Assembly (NCBI GenBank): GCA_917880885.1
Contig: OU862907.1
Span: 71,791,072-71,855,071, forward strand
DNA from: Limnephilus marmoratus
Taxonomy: Eukaryota; Arthropoda; Insecta; Trichoptera; Limnephilidae
Direction: 5' to 3'
Length of the DNA: 64,000 nt
A program made the translations under genes and the position numbers. The notes beneath the pieces were generated by a model, which was given only the letters and a program-made list of their open reading frames with translations, searched no databases and was not told the DNA's origin. Position 1 is the stretch's first letter, and each line of letters begins with the position of its first letter. Shown here piece by piece: positions 29,918-41,399 of this stretch.

Positions 29918-30683
29918 GTAAAACTGATTTTAAGTTTGTTAACCTTTAACGATGGAAGTTACATTTTTGTTACACTAATATGGAAGTGCAGTCTCACTGA
30001 TCGCTATCTTTAAATGACGGAATCTATCTATTTAAATAAGTATTGTACATAAAATTGGTTTTATTTATTTACGGACTTTACCAAATGTAAATAAACAAGA
30101 CATTTCAATTAAAATATATTTATTTTAAACTAAAATCTAACCATTTAACAATCAAAGGCACTTTCAGCAATTTTAACTTGAGTTCACTTTGTAGGAACAT
30201 TTTCCAAGGAAAATTATATTTTCAGTATGTTTCATTAATTTTACAATAAATATAAAGAATAAAAATTATAAAAAAAACTTATCATTGACTTCTTAAAATA
30301 AAACATACAATTTTTTCATAAAAATCACCACCAGCTCAATTTATTACACAAACATTGAAGCGCGGCCCCACGGGCCAAATGTAAAGCGAAATTACTCACG
30401 CAAAGTACAGCCGGTGGCGAGACCTTCACCCTTGACAGTCGTTTTGCCACTAAAACCGAAGCTCAGTAGCTTAGGCGCATAGACGCGTAGAGTACGCTGG
30501 AGGAATGTTGCACGCGATTCATAAACTGCAAGCGGCCTGTAAGACCGCACGTTCATAGTAACTATATACATAAACCTTTAACTGTCAAAGGTTTTAATGG
30601 TAAAAAATTTCGTGCTCTCCTAATTTTTGCCTTTTTAATTATTGTACTTTCATTTACTAAGATTTGTCTGTATTCTTTTTCAG

Positions 30684-31555
30684 GCTTACCGAAAAATCTT
30701 AAGACGCATCTTGGGGCAAAGCGATACTCTTGTCCCCATTGTAACTACTCTTGCTCTCGTAAGTCAACGTTTGAAATGCACTTGCGCACACATTCTGGAG
30801 AAAACCTCTTTTCTTGTGATATATGTAACTTTTCATGTTATCAAATAGAAACTCTAAAAAGGCACATGATTGCCCACAATAGAGGAAAATGTTTTTTTTG
30901 TCCCGACTGCAACTATTCATGTTCCCGGAAGGGTCATTTAGATTGTCATATGTTTACTCACGGTGGAATAAAACCTTTCTCTTGTCCCGACTGCAACTAT
31001 TCATGTTCTCGAAAGGCTGATTTAAAAATTCATATTTTCACTCACAGTGGAACAAAACCTTTTTCATGTCCCGACTGCAACTATTCATGTTCTCTAAAGA
31101 GTAATTTAAAAAGACATATGTTCACTCACAGTGAAATAAAACCTTTCTCTTGTGCTGACTGCAACTATTCAAGTACTCAAAAGGGTGATTTAAAAATTCA
31201 TATGTTCAGTCACAGCGGAACAAAACCTTTTTCATGTCCCGACTGCAAATATTCATGTTCTCGAAAGTTTGATTTAAAAAAACATATGTTCACTCACAGT
31301 GGAACAAAACCTTTTTCTTGTGCTGACTGCAACTATTCATGTTCTCAAAAGAGTTATTTAAAAATTCATACGTTCAGTCACCGTGGAATAAAACCTTTCT
31401 TTTGTGCCGACTGCAACTATTCATGTTCTCGAAAGGGTCATTTAAAAAGTCATATGTTCACTCACAGTAGATTAAAACCTTTTTCATGTCCCGACTGCAA
31501 CTATTCATGTTCTCGAAAGGTTCAATTAAAAAGTCATATGTTCAGTCACAGTTGA
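30684..31555 (+). CDS. Gene 3 exon C: ten-finger C2H2 array
   Basis: It enters as G-L-P-K-N-L-K-T-H-L-G-A-K-R and encodes ten C-x2-C-x12-H-x3-H fingers. The first two match gene 1 fingers 1-2 (R-K-S-T-F-E-M-H and Q-I-E-T-L-K-R-H); later ones differ in helix residues (A-D, S-N, G-D, F-D, S-Y, G-H, V-Q). Shared first fingers and divergent later ones fit duplication followed by module shuffling. It ends at TGA 31553-31555, where the linker glycine codon GGA has become TGA; degraded fingers follow to 31672. Its molecular function is presumably DNA binding. Confidence 0.8.
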
Positions 31556-31672
31556 ACAATACCTTTTTAATGTCCCAACTGCAACTATTCATTTTCTCAA
31601 AAGGGTCATTCAAATGACATATGTTCAGTCACAGTAAAACAAAACCTTTTTCATGTCTCGACTGCAACTATT
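31556..31672 (+). pseudogene. Decayed finger tail of gene 3
   Basis: Two further finger units with stops and a frameshift ('cccaactgcaactattc', 'ctcgactgcaactattcatg') run until an unrelated insert starts near 31673. Confidence 0.65.
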
Positions 31673-32837
31673 CATGTTTTATTTTATTTGGAACATTTAC
31701 AGGTTAATAATATTACATGCATTAAAGAAAACAATAAATTATAATAATTAGGTTACAACCCAATAACAATTGTTCACATCATGCCCAAATAATAAATACA
31801 AAGTTATTAATTATTAACTTTTTTTGCCTAATATTACAGTGATAGGAACTAGATAAATAATCTAAACATAGTCTTTATATATTGTCTAATACTGTGTGAT
31901 ACATCATATATACAGATAAAATAAGATAAAAAACAATGAAAGTAGAAATAATAAATATATAATAATAATGATGAAAACTGAAAAACACCAGATGGAGGAT
32001 CGAGAAACAATGTATACATTAAATTTCCCCATACTAAGCATCCAAAAATTCCGCGTGCACCGAACCGGGGGATTGCATGCCCCAGCTCGTATTTGTACAA
32101 ATCGCTAAATATTGTGTGTTTTAAGTGACGTCATGTCAACCATGTGGCTTGACGCGGAATGTAACCGGAGCTATAATAGCAACTGAAGCCATAGCTAGTC
32201 AGTGCTTTCTAAACGGTGGGATATATTTTTATATAAAAATAATTTGTAAACAATTGCAGTTTTGACTGTTCTTTATTTTTCATTAAAACTTACAAGTATT
32301 TCGATAAATTAAAAAAGAAAGTATTGTTAACATAATAACAATTATTCCTTTATAGATAGGTAACTTTTGCAAATATTCTTTAAAAAATTATTTCACATAC
32401 ATTTCGCATACATTTCATATACTTGTGAACTTGTAAAATGAAAATATATAAATATATTTATGAGACTTATATTCCTTAGACCAGAAACCCTAAAAATAGT
32501 GTTTTGCACATGCACATTGTTATGTTCAATAAAAAAACGTGCAAAAGTCTATTATACTATCTCAATTCTGAAGTAAGCCGAAATCGACACACAACTATAT
32601 GGAGCGGTAAAGTGCTCCCATGAAAAAACGACCAATAAAAAGTAGATAAAAAAGTATTAAAATTAAAACAAAATAATAATTCTTTAAATTACTGTGAAGC
32701 TTTATTTTCAATTCGTGTAATTTTTTAAAAAGCTTGTCCTCTTTTAATATGCAATGTTATACTCGGGTAGTTAAAAGGAATACAGAATTATTTGACTTTT
32801 AAAAGATTGCTAAGACTAGTATAATTTGAACTAAATT
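31673..32837. other. No gene recognised; probable repeat insert after gene 3
   Basis: It begins 'ttttattttatttggaac', which looks like the reversed tail of a LINE on the minus strand. An 83-codon minus frame at 32100-31849 has no recognised domain. The rest is AT-rich with nothing supported. Confidence 0.35.
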
Positions 32838-33125
32838 ATGTCAGGGCGTCATTGGTTCTCTGCAATATTGAACATTTATGATGTATTTAGTTTTATTATC
32901 GGTGTTGCAGCTTTGTTACATTTTTTCATCATTCCTTCGAGTGGGATTATTTCCTTCTGGGAGATGGTGAGCATTGCATTGGGCTTACTGAATCCTATGG
33001 GTTTTGTTACATTTTTATATAATACTACTGTTTTCGTATTTATTTTTAGCTGTTGGTTAGTATGGTTTTTCCTAATACCCTCCGGATTATTTTCAAGTTT
33101 ATTTTATAGGTGTTTTGCCTTTTAG
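32838..33125 (+). CDS. Hypothetical small membrane protein ORF
   Basis: A 95-codon frame starts M-S-G-R-H-W-F-S-A-I-L and contains three hydrophobic stretches (about residues 15-33, 45-70 and 65-90), rich in F, I and V. No family was recognised and no intron or paralog was found. T-rich DNA easily yields hydrophobic frames, so confidence is low. Confidence 0.2.
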   Translation: MSGRHWFSAILNIYDVFSFIIGVAALLHFFIIPSSGIISFWEMVSIALGLLNPMGFVTFLYNTTVFVFIFSCWLVWFFLIPSGLFSSLFYRCFAF

Positions 33126-33187
33126 TTTATGACTTACAGTGCACTAACATCGTTTTTAGGTAAAATTATTTTATTTTTCAAACTATA

Positions 33188-33362
33188 AAAGGTACGCAAT
33201 ACCTAGACAAACCTCACCCCATGAACCCGGCACCTCTGCTAAGCCACCAAACGTAGAGAACTTTACTACTTGGGGTGACCTACGGCAGGGGATTTGGTTA
33301 TCCAATAAATGGTTCCCGGGCTGCGTACCCACACCCGCCTGCCAAATTCTTAACCCATTCCT
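33188..33362 (-). repeat. SINE-like repeat S, partial copy 6
   Basis: It has 'aaacctcaccccatgaaccc', 'acttggggtgacctacggc' and 'gttatccaataaatgg' in reverse order. Its 3' part and poly-A are missing. Confidence 0.55.
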
Positions 33363-33365
33363 GTC

Positions 33366-34530
33366 ACCCAAATTTTAAGTAATACGACTAAGAAAGCTTT
33401 AAAGGCGCATACCTACATATTTTATTTTTATATCCAAAAAAACGTTATCATAAATAATAGTATCGGATAACAATTTCTACAAATTAGACTAAAAAATAAA
33501 ATTATTATAAACGTTTAACAACATCAGAAACACGTGTTTTCCGAAAAAGGTTAAAACTGACCGAGACTGTTGAAAGATAATTGCAGCGTAGGTATAACTG
33601 GCAGAATGTACAAACAGTATAACTGTCTTGCTCCTTTACATATGATGTATTACGGGCTGTCCCGGGTCAGCATCCGGGTATGTTAGACTGAAAAAAAAAC
33701 AAGACTCGAGAACGTAAATTAAGGACAAAAATAATGGTGTCGAAACGCTAGCGGGATACGAAACGCTAACTGCGATTTGCACTAATATTTATCAAAAACA
33801 TATTTTTTCTACGTATGTGCTTTGAATATTGGAAAAAAATTGGTATTTTTTCAAGGATTACAAAAAGTATGAATGAAATCGTACAATTAATTATCGAGAT
33901 AGCGCAAAAGAGGAGGATCTTGTAGTCCCCGGTCCGTGCTGGCTGGGTTAATAAATAAAAAAAATCAAGTAAAATTAAGATAAAAGTAAAGTGATAGTAT
34001 TCACCAAAAAAATAATAAAATATAGTGTGCCAGTTTCATGGCTATTTAAAATATATATATATAAGACAACATAAAAAATTGGAAAAAAAACCAGACGTAA
34101 AGTGGAAAAATAATATATATACGCACTTGTACGGATAAACACATATACGTATTATATTCTTTTAAATTAAAAAAAATAATAATAAAAATAAGGTATCATT
34201 TATTTAGTTCTGTTAAAGTGAATTAATCTACGAGCATTTGGTAATGAATTGGTTATTATAAGGCTCCATTAACTATATGTTTGAAAGAGTTTAAAGTAAA
34301 TGGCAAGATATCAGCATCGATACATTTTTTGTTATAATGATTACAAGTTCTCAATAAGAAAGATTTTTGACTGAGAATAGTTGAAGCAATTTCGACATGA
34401 AACAATGATTTGTCCCTCGTTTTCTTACTCGGAACTCAAATATTAATTGATGACAAAAGAGCCGGACAGTCAATATGACCATTCAAGATTTTGTGTAAGT
34501 AAGTCATATCTGTAATATCTCTCCTACTTT
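33366..34530. other. No gene recognised
   Basis: Very AT-rich, with short simple repeats and no convincing coding or repeat structure. Confidence 0.4.
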
Positions 34531-34715
34531 TTTAGAGTTTTGAGTCCATAGTGTTTTATAGAGTTGTCCATGCCATAATAACCCACATGTCTCTTGAAGT
34601 TCAAGTGATGTACAAATTTTCTTTAGACAGCTTCTATGCGTTTTGTGTATATATTATAGATATGATACCATATAAGAGTAAGGCGGCCAACTTTGTAAAA
34701 TATCAATGTGGGACA

Positions 34716-35363
34716 CAGTGGCGTGCGGTGTCGACGGGGGGGAGAGGGGGGGGGAGGTACGTTAGAAATTTTCTCTCTCGGAAATCGAGAATTCGGCTTA
34801 TATAAACTACAATCACAACATGAAATTGGTTTCTCTTTGATTCTGGCAACCGCACTTCAAATAAGAGAAATGTGTCATCAGATGAATCCACAAAACAAAC
34901 TTTACATTCTAAACACAAAACTGGTTTAAATTAAATCTATATGCGGCGCATTAAAACTACACTCAGGACACGAAAATGGTTACCCTTTGATTCTGGTAGC
35001 ACATACAACTGCAACTAGAGTTTTATAACTGCACTTCGAATAAGAGAATGTTTTCCATCGAAATAATTCATTAGATGAATCCAACTGGAATTTAACATTC
35101 TGAACACAAAACTGGTTATCTATAATTAAGAATATCTGTATGCGGCGCATTAAAACTATACTCAGAACATGAATATAAACACTTTTGCAAGAAAGGAAGT
35201 TCTTTTTGAAATTCAGTGAATTACAACATCGCTTTTTCGCGGTCGGCGGCATGGTCAACAAATAATTTGATTTGATTTAAATGACAAATACTGGTTATCA
35301 ATTACGTGTCACGGCTTGCACTTTTCAATACTACACTGCATAAATATACTCATCCCCTACACT
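34716..35363 (-). pseudogene. Zinc-finger-like scraps inside a hAT end
   Basis: CAGTGGCGTGCGGTG at 34716 resembles the hAT ends at 38364 and 41400. Inside, the complement of 'aacacaaaactggtt' occurs twice (34913-34927, 35100-35115), reading K-P-V-L-C-(S)-E-C as in those elements. It is heavily decayed. Confidence 0.4.
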
Positions 35364-35751
35364 CAGGGCTGGGCAAAATACATGCTTTGCTGTAATTAAA
35401 ATGCAATTTACCAAATACTTTTTCGCATGTATTTAAAATACGAAATACTTTCAAGTCGTGTATTTGAAATACAAAATACAGTATTTTAACCATATTTTAA
35501 TTTCAAATACAAAATACAAATTATAAAATACATTTGGTTTCGGTAGAACCTTTGGTTGCAATAAATCGTCGCAAGTGCCCATATCTAAGGGTGCGTTTCC
35601 ATAGAAGCAAAGCTGAGCAGAGTGAAACAGAAACGTGCTAAAATTGACCAATCATATTACTCAGAAGTCACATCTCGTCTCCGCTCCACTTGTAAAGTTT
35701 TGTGGTATAGGACTTAGGTGTTAGATTATAATAATTATTATTATAATAACA

Positions 35752-36247
35752 CTAGCTGGTTCCCGATATGCGTTGCTATGCCATATTCAAAGAAGTAATT
35801 TGTTTCTCCTTTTCCGTGCGTCCCCGTTTCCCCCCCCCCTGCATCCCCTACCCCTATTATATTCCCCTTCCACCTTCCCTGCTACCCTCTCCCTTCTCCC
35901 GTTCCCCCATCCCGCCAACCACACTCCCGCGTTTCATATATTTAGTCCCAGTTCATTCAGTTTTCAAACAACTCGCGAGCCAGCTATTACAATTTTTTTA
36001 TTTAAATTTCCATTTTTCACATATTACAAAATATTCATTTTTCTATATTATAAGAACAATCAATCAAACGTGCGAAATTAAAATAGTCGTTTAGTTTTCT
36101 GAGATTATCCAATTTTCCGCGTAATTTTCTTAATTTTTGTTTCCGTATGAACCTTCTACAAAGTATTAGAAAACTTAAAAAAAATAAATGAAATAGGTTC
36201 TGAAGTTATGGCGTGACCAAGGGAAACAAAGATTCATTTTTATATAT
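35752..36247 (+). repeat. CT-rich dispersed repeat ('ctagctggt' family), copy 1
   Basis: It starts 'actagctggttcccgatatg' and 'cgttgctatgcc', then 'gtttctccttttccgtgcg' and a long C/T-rich tract, ending in 'atatataaatgg'. Copies lie at 43577-44343 and 60630-61020. The class is unknown; translations are proline/serine low complexity. Confidence 0.55.
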
Positions 36248-36503
36248 AAATGGATGTCATTTCCATAGCGCAGTTTTGTGTCATTTCACTTCAAGGGCGC
36301 TCTACAGTAATTAACTTAAAAATAATTTAGTATTCAGACAAATTATTCCTATAGTGCTTAATCTAATACTATGATCCAAAAATATACAATACAAAGCAAT
36401 GCCAAGTATAATATAATATGATACAAAATGTACAATAACAGGACAATGATAATAACTAGCATGACGTAAAAAAAATTTACAGTACATTAAGCAATGATAA
36501 GGG

Positions 36504-36662
36504 GGCATACATTAATTACGTGAGCAGTTTTTCTTCCAAACTAGACCCCCCCGCCCCTTGGTGACGAGATAAATTTGGGCCAATTCGTTTATTCTTTTCA
36601 AGTAACGTGAGATTTTGCTGAACCCTCCTCCCCTTTTTGAGCCCACGTAATTAATATATGCC
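36504..36662. mobile_element. Short MITE, 159 bases
   Basis: Its inverted ends are GGCATACATTAATTACGTG and the complement of GGCATATATTAATTACGTG. The interior contains C runs and 'caattcgtttattc'. It is nested within the hAT at 35364-36963. Confidence 0.6.
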
Positions 36663-37236
36663 AAGAGAACTAAAAATAATCATTAGTAAGAGTGCTATAG
36701 CAAAGGACAATAGTACAGGATTCTAGCGCTTTTAGTCTATTATCTATGTGTGTTTATTTTTCATTATCATTATTAAGATCGCAATATGTATTTGAAAATG
36801 TATATTGAAGCCATAAGTATTTGAAATACAAATTACAAAATACCCCAGCAGCAGGTAATTGCAAACCAATTACAAAATACATTTTTAGGAAGTAATTGAA
36901 ATAAAAATACAAAATACGTATTTGTATTTCAATTAAACGTATTACAAATACTGCCCAGCCCTGCCTACACTGGCGCTCTTTGGATTACCCAAATAAACCA
37001 ATCCCTAGATCTTCGGGCCTTTTGGACAAATATTGTTATCAACTTAACCACAGATGAACGGAAATTGTTAAATTATCTATCATAGGCAATATTACAAAAA
37101 TATAGGAATGCGGGACATGCGGGACGCTTTAGACGATTTGCGGGACTATTTCATTAAATATTTCAATGCGGGACTACAACCGTCAATGCGGGACGGTCCC
37201 GCAGAATGCGGGACGGTTGGCCGCCTTATATAAGAG

Positions 37237-37700
37237 AGGCATACTCAAGATGACTACGATGTTCACAAAAGTCATCATTTAAGCGTTTAACGTTTATTAA
37301 GACCTCAGTCAAGTACGGTGTGTCCATTTTGGTCTCACAGTGACGTTCCATAATTCGTTCCCAAACATTCGTCTCATACGTGAGAAGATCACCGCACGAA
37401 CGATTCCGCTGGATTCCGTATCGATGGTCGTTAACATTATTGTGTCTTTCGAGGCATGTGAGCAGTTTGTAATTAATCACACGTTCCATCAACTTCGACG
37501 GAACTGATGTCATCGCTATGTGGCGGTAGTCGGCCTTGTTGTAACTTTTTTTTCCCCTACAGAGCCGCACTTAAGGGCCACTTTGAAGTGTATCGTCAAC
37601 ATTGGAGCTATTTCTGCAGCACACCTCTGCAATTCCAGGGCAGGTAATCCGTCAGATTCACTTGGTATGGCTAATCGAGCAGCGCTCTGATGATACATAT
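37237..37700 (-). pseudogene. LINE reverse-transcriptase fragment
   Basis: The minus frame reads Y-R-H-I-A-M-T-S-V-P-S-K-L-M-E-R-V-I, then Y-G-I-Q-R-N-R-S-C-G-D-L-L. These correspond to the reverse-transcriptase fingers (Y-R-P-I-x-L-x-S and Y-G-F-x-x-x-R-S). The hAT at 34679-37228 interrupts it. A run of about 27 A lies just beyond, near 37700-37727. Confidence 0.65.
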
Positions 37701-39016
37701 AAAAAAAAAAAAAAAAAAAAAAAAAAACAGTAGTGTCTTTTGCTCCCTTGTGGTGATTTTCTCATGAATACGGCTCTTTTTTTAAATTAACCCAACACTG
37801 GTCGCCCTAAGAAAATAAATCCTCATTACACATGTCATATTTGAATATGCTGTGGGGAGGATATATTACAAAGTTTGTACTATAGTTTTTGAGGTTTTAA
37901 GAATGTTTAAATATTGAAAATTTAGTATACATCTTTAGTTAGTAGTCAAGTCGAAAATAATTTCTCGATCTGATCCCCCCATATTAAAATACACTCAGAT
38001 TCAGTTGAAAAAAATTCAACATAAATTACTAAAACACATAAATTGTAATCTCGTATTCCCTCTGAAAGCTTAAACTGTATTCACTTGATGAAAGAATTAC
38101 ATTTATTATAACTCTCAGATTGAAGAATTATATCAGTCTTAATATTTATATTCTAAATTGTAAATGATATTATAGAAGTCCTGATTTCAGTAACTTCAGA
38201 AGTTCAAATATCCACTAGAACAACTCGTTCTTAAATCCTGTTTAAATTCAACAATACCAGGACCAACTATGACTGAGTATTCGAAACACTTGCTTGTACC
38301 TTGGTTGCATGAAGTTAGTAATAGATACGATACGCAGATGTGGCGGAACTATTTAACTGCATGCAGTGGCGTAGCTAGCATGGGTGGCACTCGGGGCGGA
38401 AAACGCGGTGTCACCCCCCCCCCCCCCCATTAATTTTTTTTTAGAAATTCAAAACACAAATTTTGACTTCCTAAAATATAAAACAAAACATTTCTAGCTA
38501 GTCAAGTATGAAAAAAAATGTTATCCTCAAAATTAAAAACACTAACAGAATAAAAGCTTTTTCAACAATCGATAGGTGATAATTTCCTTCGTGAGTTCCC
38601 GTCATTCACAATGTACGAAAGAAATGAGAATGACACAGGGGAAAAGCGAGGAATATTTCACGGGAATCCCCAATAAATCAATTGTAAGAGCTAGGAACGA
38701 AAAAAAAATAACAGAATTTTTGGGGAATGCTGACTGACCGAGCCATATAGCTACAAATAACAGAGTTCCGTGTGGAGTCTTCAATTCTTATGTGCTGCAA
38801 AAATCTGAAGAAAATCATTTGCTGTCATAAAAACATAATAACCAATACTTAGGTTAAAACCAGTTTTGTGTTCAGAGTGTAACGATAAAATTTCAATCGT
38901 GAAATAGTAAAGGGGGGCCGTTAAAGTATAACGTAACGCAATTTTTGACTCTCTTTCCCCCCATGCAACGCGCCGTAACATTTTTCTGCACCTCCACCTC
39001 ACCTCACCAAGTGACT

Positions 39017-39068
39017 TTGCGCAATTTAATTGAGACTTTCACCTATAAGTCTCAATTAAATTGCGCAA
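39017..39068. repeat. 22-base perfect hairpin inside hAT element 1
   Basis: TTGCGCAATTTAATTGAGA plus CTT (39017-39038) has its exact complement at 39047-39068, with an 8-base loop. Confidence 0.75.
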
Positions 39069-39410
39069 ATTACTGCAAAGTCGCTTAAATACCTTTTTCT
39101 TGTTTTAATCGCGTTTGCGGTAAAAATAAAACAAGAGATTTCAAACTCGCAATAGGTCCATGCGTATATTGTTTATTTTATTGTTTTAAATTGTAATTCA
39201 TAAACAAATTGGGAAAATATTATTATTTTTATCGGCCTTTCATTCATTCCGGATCTCCACACTTTAATACTGTCTTATCTTTAATACACCTACATGGTTT
39301 TACAACACATATTTCGTTTTACATTAGCTACACTGAGGAGGCCCTGAAGAAAGTAATTTTACAAAGGTTTCCATATGGAGCAACACTTTACTCCACTATG
39401 ATTCATAAGC

Positions 39411-40185
39411 TTACTCAAAGTGGATTAAAACCTTTTTCATGATCTGAATGCAGTTATACAAGTCCTCAAAACGAAGATTTAAAAGTCCACAGTATGATTC
39501 ACAGAAGAGAAAACCTTTTTCATGTCCTGTTTGTAACTATTCATGTTCACAAAAGGGATACATAAGAAGTCAATTGCTGACTCAGTGTGGAGAAAAACCT
39601 CTTTCATGTTCCAACTGCAACTATTCATGTACTATGAAGAGAAATCTAAAAATCACACGTTTACCGACAGTGGAAAAAAACCGATTTCATGTTCTGACTG
39701 CAATTATTCTTTTTCTCGAAAAAAATAACTATAACGGCACTTGCTAACTCACAGTGATGAAAAACCTTTTTCTTGTCCCGACTGTAACTATTCATGCGCA
39801 ACAAAACGGTGTCTAAAAATGCATATGCTTACCCATACTAGGACAAAAACCTTTTTCATGTCCCGACTGCAGTAATACAAGTTTTCAAATGGAAGATATA
39901 AAATTCCGCAGTACGATTCAGAGAAGAGAAAAACCTTTTTCATGTCCTGATTGTAACTATTTGTGTTCTCAAAAGGGATACATAAGAAGTCAGTTGCTGA
40001 CTCAGTGCGGAGAAAAACCTTTTTCATGTTCCAACTGCAACTATTCATGTACTATGAAGAGAAATCTAAAAATCACACGTTAACCGACAGTGGAAAAACC
40101 TATTTCTTGTTCTGACTGCAACTATTCTTATTCTAGACTGTAACTATTCATGCGCTACAAAACGGTATCTAAAAATTCACACTTA
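39411..40185 (+). pseudogene. Captured C2H2 finger array in hAT element 1
   Basis: About nine finger-sized units include P-F-S-C-P-V-C-N-Y-S-C-S-Q-K-G-Y-I and C-S-N-C-N-Y-S-C-T-M-K-R-N-L-K. Frameshifts and stops break the array (for example TGA at 39440). The block 39450-39660 is repeated at 39870-40080, a roughly 420-base tandem duplication of finger pairs. Fingers resemble genes 2 and 3. No acidic N-terminal exon is present. Confidence 0.75.
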
Positions 40186-40837
40186 CCTACCTTGTTTTTC
40201 AAACTATCCTTTCAGCACTATTAAACACGCTAACACAAAAATAACTTCTTCACTAATTCACGTCAGTTCATAGATAACAATTCACTTCACGAGTCTACGT
40301 TAATCACAATATACGAACGAAATTAGAATGACACAAGGAATATTTCAGGGAAATGCCCGACTGAGCTAGGAACAAAAAAAACATTTTTTGGGAATCCCCG
40401 ACCAACCAAGCCATAGAGCAAAATAACAGTCAGTGTTAATGTGTAAAATATTTTTACGGCAATTTTGCACTTTCGTAAGTTTTTTCTCCACGTTCGAGTG
40501 TCACCCCCTCCTCGGGTGGCACCCGGGCGGTCCGCCCCCCCCCCCGCCCCCCCCCCTCGCTGCGCTACTGACTGCATGGATGATAGGTACAAAGGGGCTT
40601 TGCTATCAAAAATAATAATCAGTAATAATTTTAACTATTCTAGCTAATTTGTATTGTAAAATTTTGTATATACTTGCATCTCTTTTGTCTTTATGCCACT
40701 TTTTGGTATATTTACACCGTTGATATTAATTGCGAAGACAAGTCTAATCCGTAGGTAGATGTAGATAATAAGTGTTATTAATTTTAAGTGTTAAATAAAT
40801 TAGGTTTTATTATGTCACTGCAGTTTTTCATTCTTCG

Positions 40838-40867
40838 TGCCAATAGTAACTAATGTTACTATTGGCA
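40838..40867. repeat. Short palindrome, 13-base arms
   Basis: TGCCAATAGTAAC, loop TAAT, exact complement. The paralogous sites at 48130 and 7710 lack the full palindrome. Confidence 0.5.
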
Positions 40868-41176
40868 CATTTCTATGGAACCCTCTTCGCAGGAAATTAA
40901 AAAAAAATCATAACAAGTGAACGCGTAAGGCTCTAATTGTTTTTGTTGTTATAATACAAGTAAGTTCTTTGGAATCATTAAACTTTTTTAGGGTGTAGTT
41001 GTCCATTTTACTATTGTTTTCGTTGTTGTGTAAAAATATTAGGTTACCATATAATTAATTATATACGTTAATTGTATGATTCTGGAAAGAAAATGTAAAA
41101 TTCATTATAATAATAATTATTAAATCTTAACAAAAACCACGATGTTTTTATAATACGATGAAATGATTGATAAAAG

Positions 41177-41399
41177 GTGGATAGGCGCTAATTGGATAAC
41201 CAAAACCTCTGCCATAGGTCACCCCAAATGGTTCGCTACTTTTGGTGACTTAGCAGAGGTGGAATCTTCTCAAAATGGAATCAGATGCGACTGCCCGCCA
41301 ACTGCGTGGCAGGTCACATCGGAAGAGACTTTTCCAGGAACACTTTTTCACCTCTCCAACAGGACTCTCTCGGAACATCGCCTTGCAACCAGTGGCGTA
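41177..41399 (+). repeat. SINE-like repeat S, copy 7, cut by hAT element 2
   Basis: It matches 7920-8130, from 'ggtggataggcgctaattgg' to 'ggaacatcgccttgcaac'. It resumes after the hAT at 43421. Confidence 0.55.

Larger units (their letters stand above)
35364..36963. mobile_element. hAT element with TIR CAGGGCTGGGCA
   Basis: CAGGGCTGGGCAAAATAC at 35364 and the complement of CAGGGCTGGGCAGTATTTG at 36963 bound it. The perfect 8-base duplication CCTACACT flanks it (35356-35363, 36964-36971). Subterminal runs of 'aaatac' type are typical of such hAT elements. No transposase is seen. Two further inserts lie within it. Confidence 0.8.
34679..37228. mobile_element. hAT-like element with TIR TAAGGCGGCCAAC, host of nested inserts
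   Basis: TAAGGCGGCCAAC at 34679 and its exact complement ending at 37228 are flanked by the perfect 8-base duplication TATAAGAG (34671-34678 and 37229-37236). An 8-base duplication and short TIRs fit hAT. It carries no recognisable transposase. It contains a second hAT end (34716), a full second element (35364-36963), and minus-strand K-P-V-L-C-S-E-C-like finger scraps near 34909-35118. Confidence 0.75.
38364..40570 (+). mobile_element. hAT element carrying zinc-finger array (element 1)
   Basis: The left end is CAGTGGCGTAGCTAGCATGG and the right end the complement of CAGTAGCGCAGCGAGGGG. The perfect 8-base duplication ACTGCATG lies at 38356-38363 and 40571-40578. GC-rich subterminal parts contain 'gggtggcac' and C runs. 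There is no transposase. The interior holds several C2H2 finger units at 39411-40185 plus the motif 'aaaccagttttgtgttc' shared with element 2. It looks like a non-autonomous, gene-fragment-carrying hAT. Confidence 0.8.

Noticed and set aside
37700..37727. Long A run as the tail of a specific retroposon
   Set aside because: No element with matching borders or target duplication could be assigned; it may be simple-sequence expansion.
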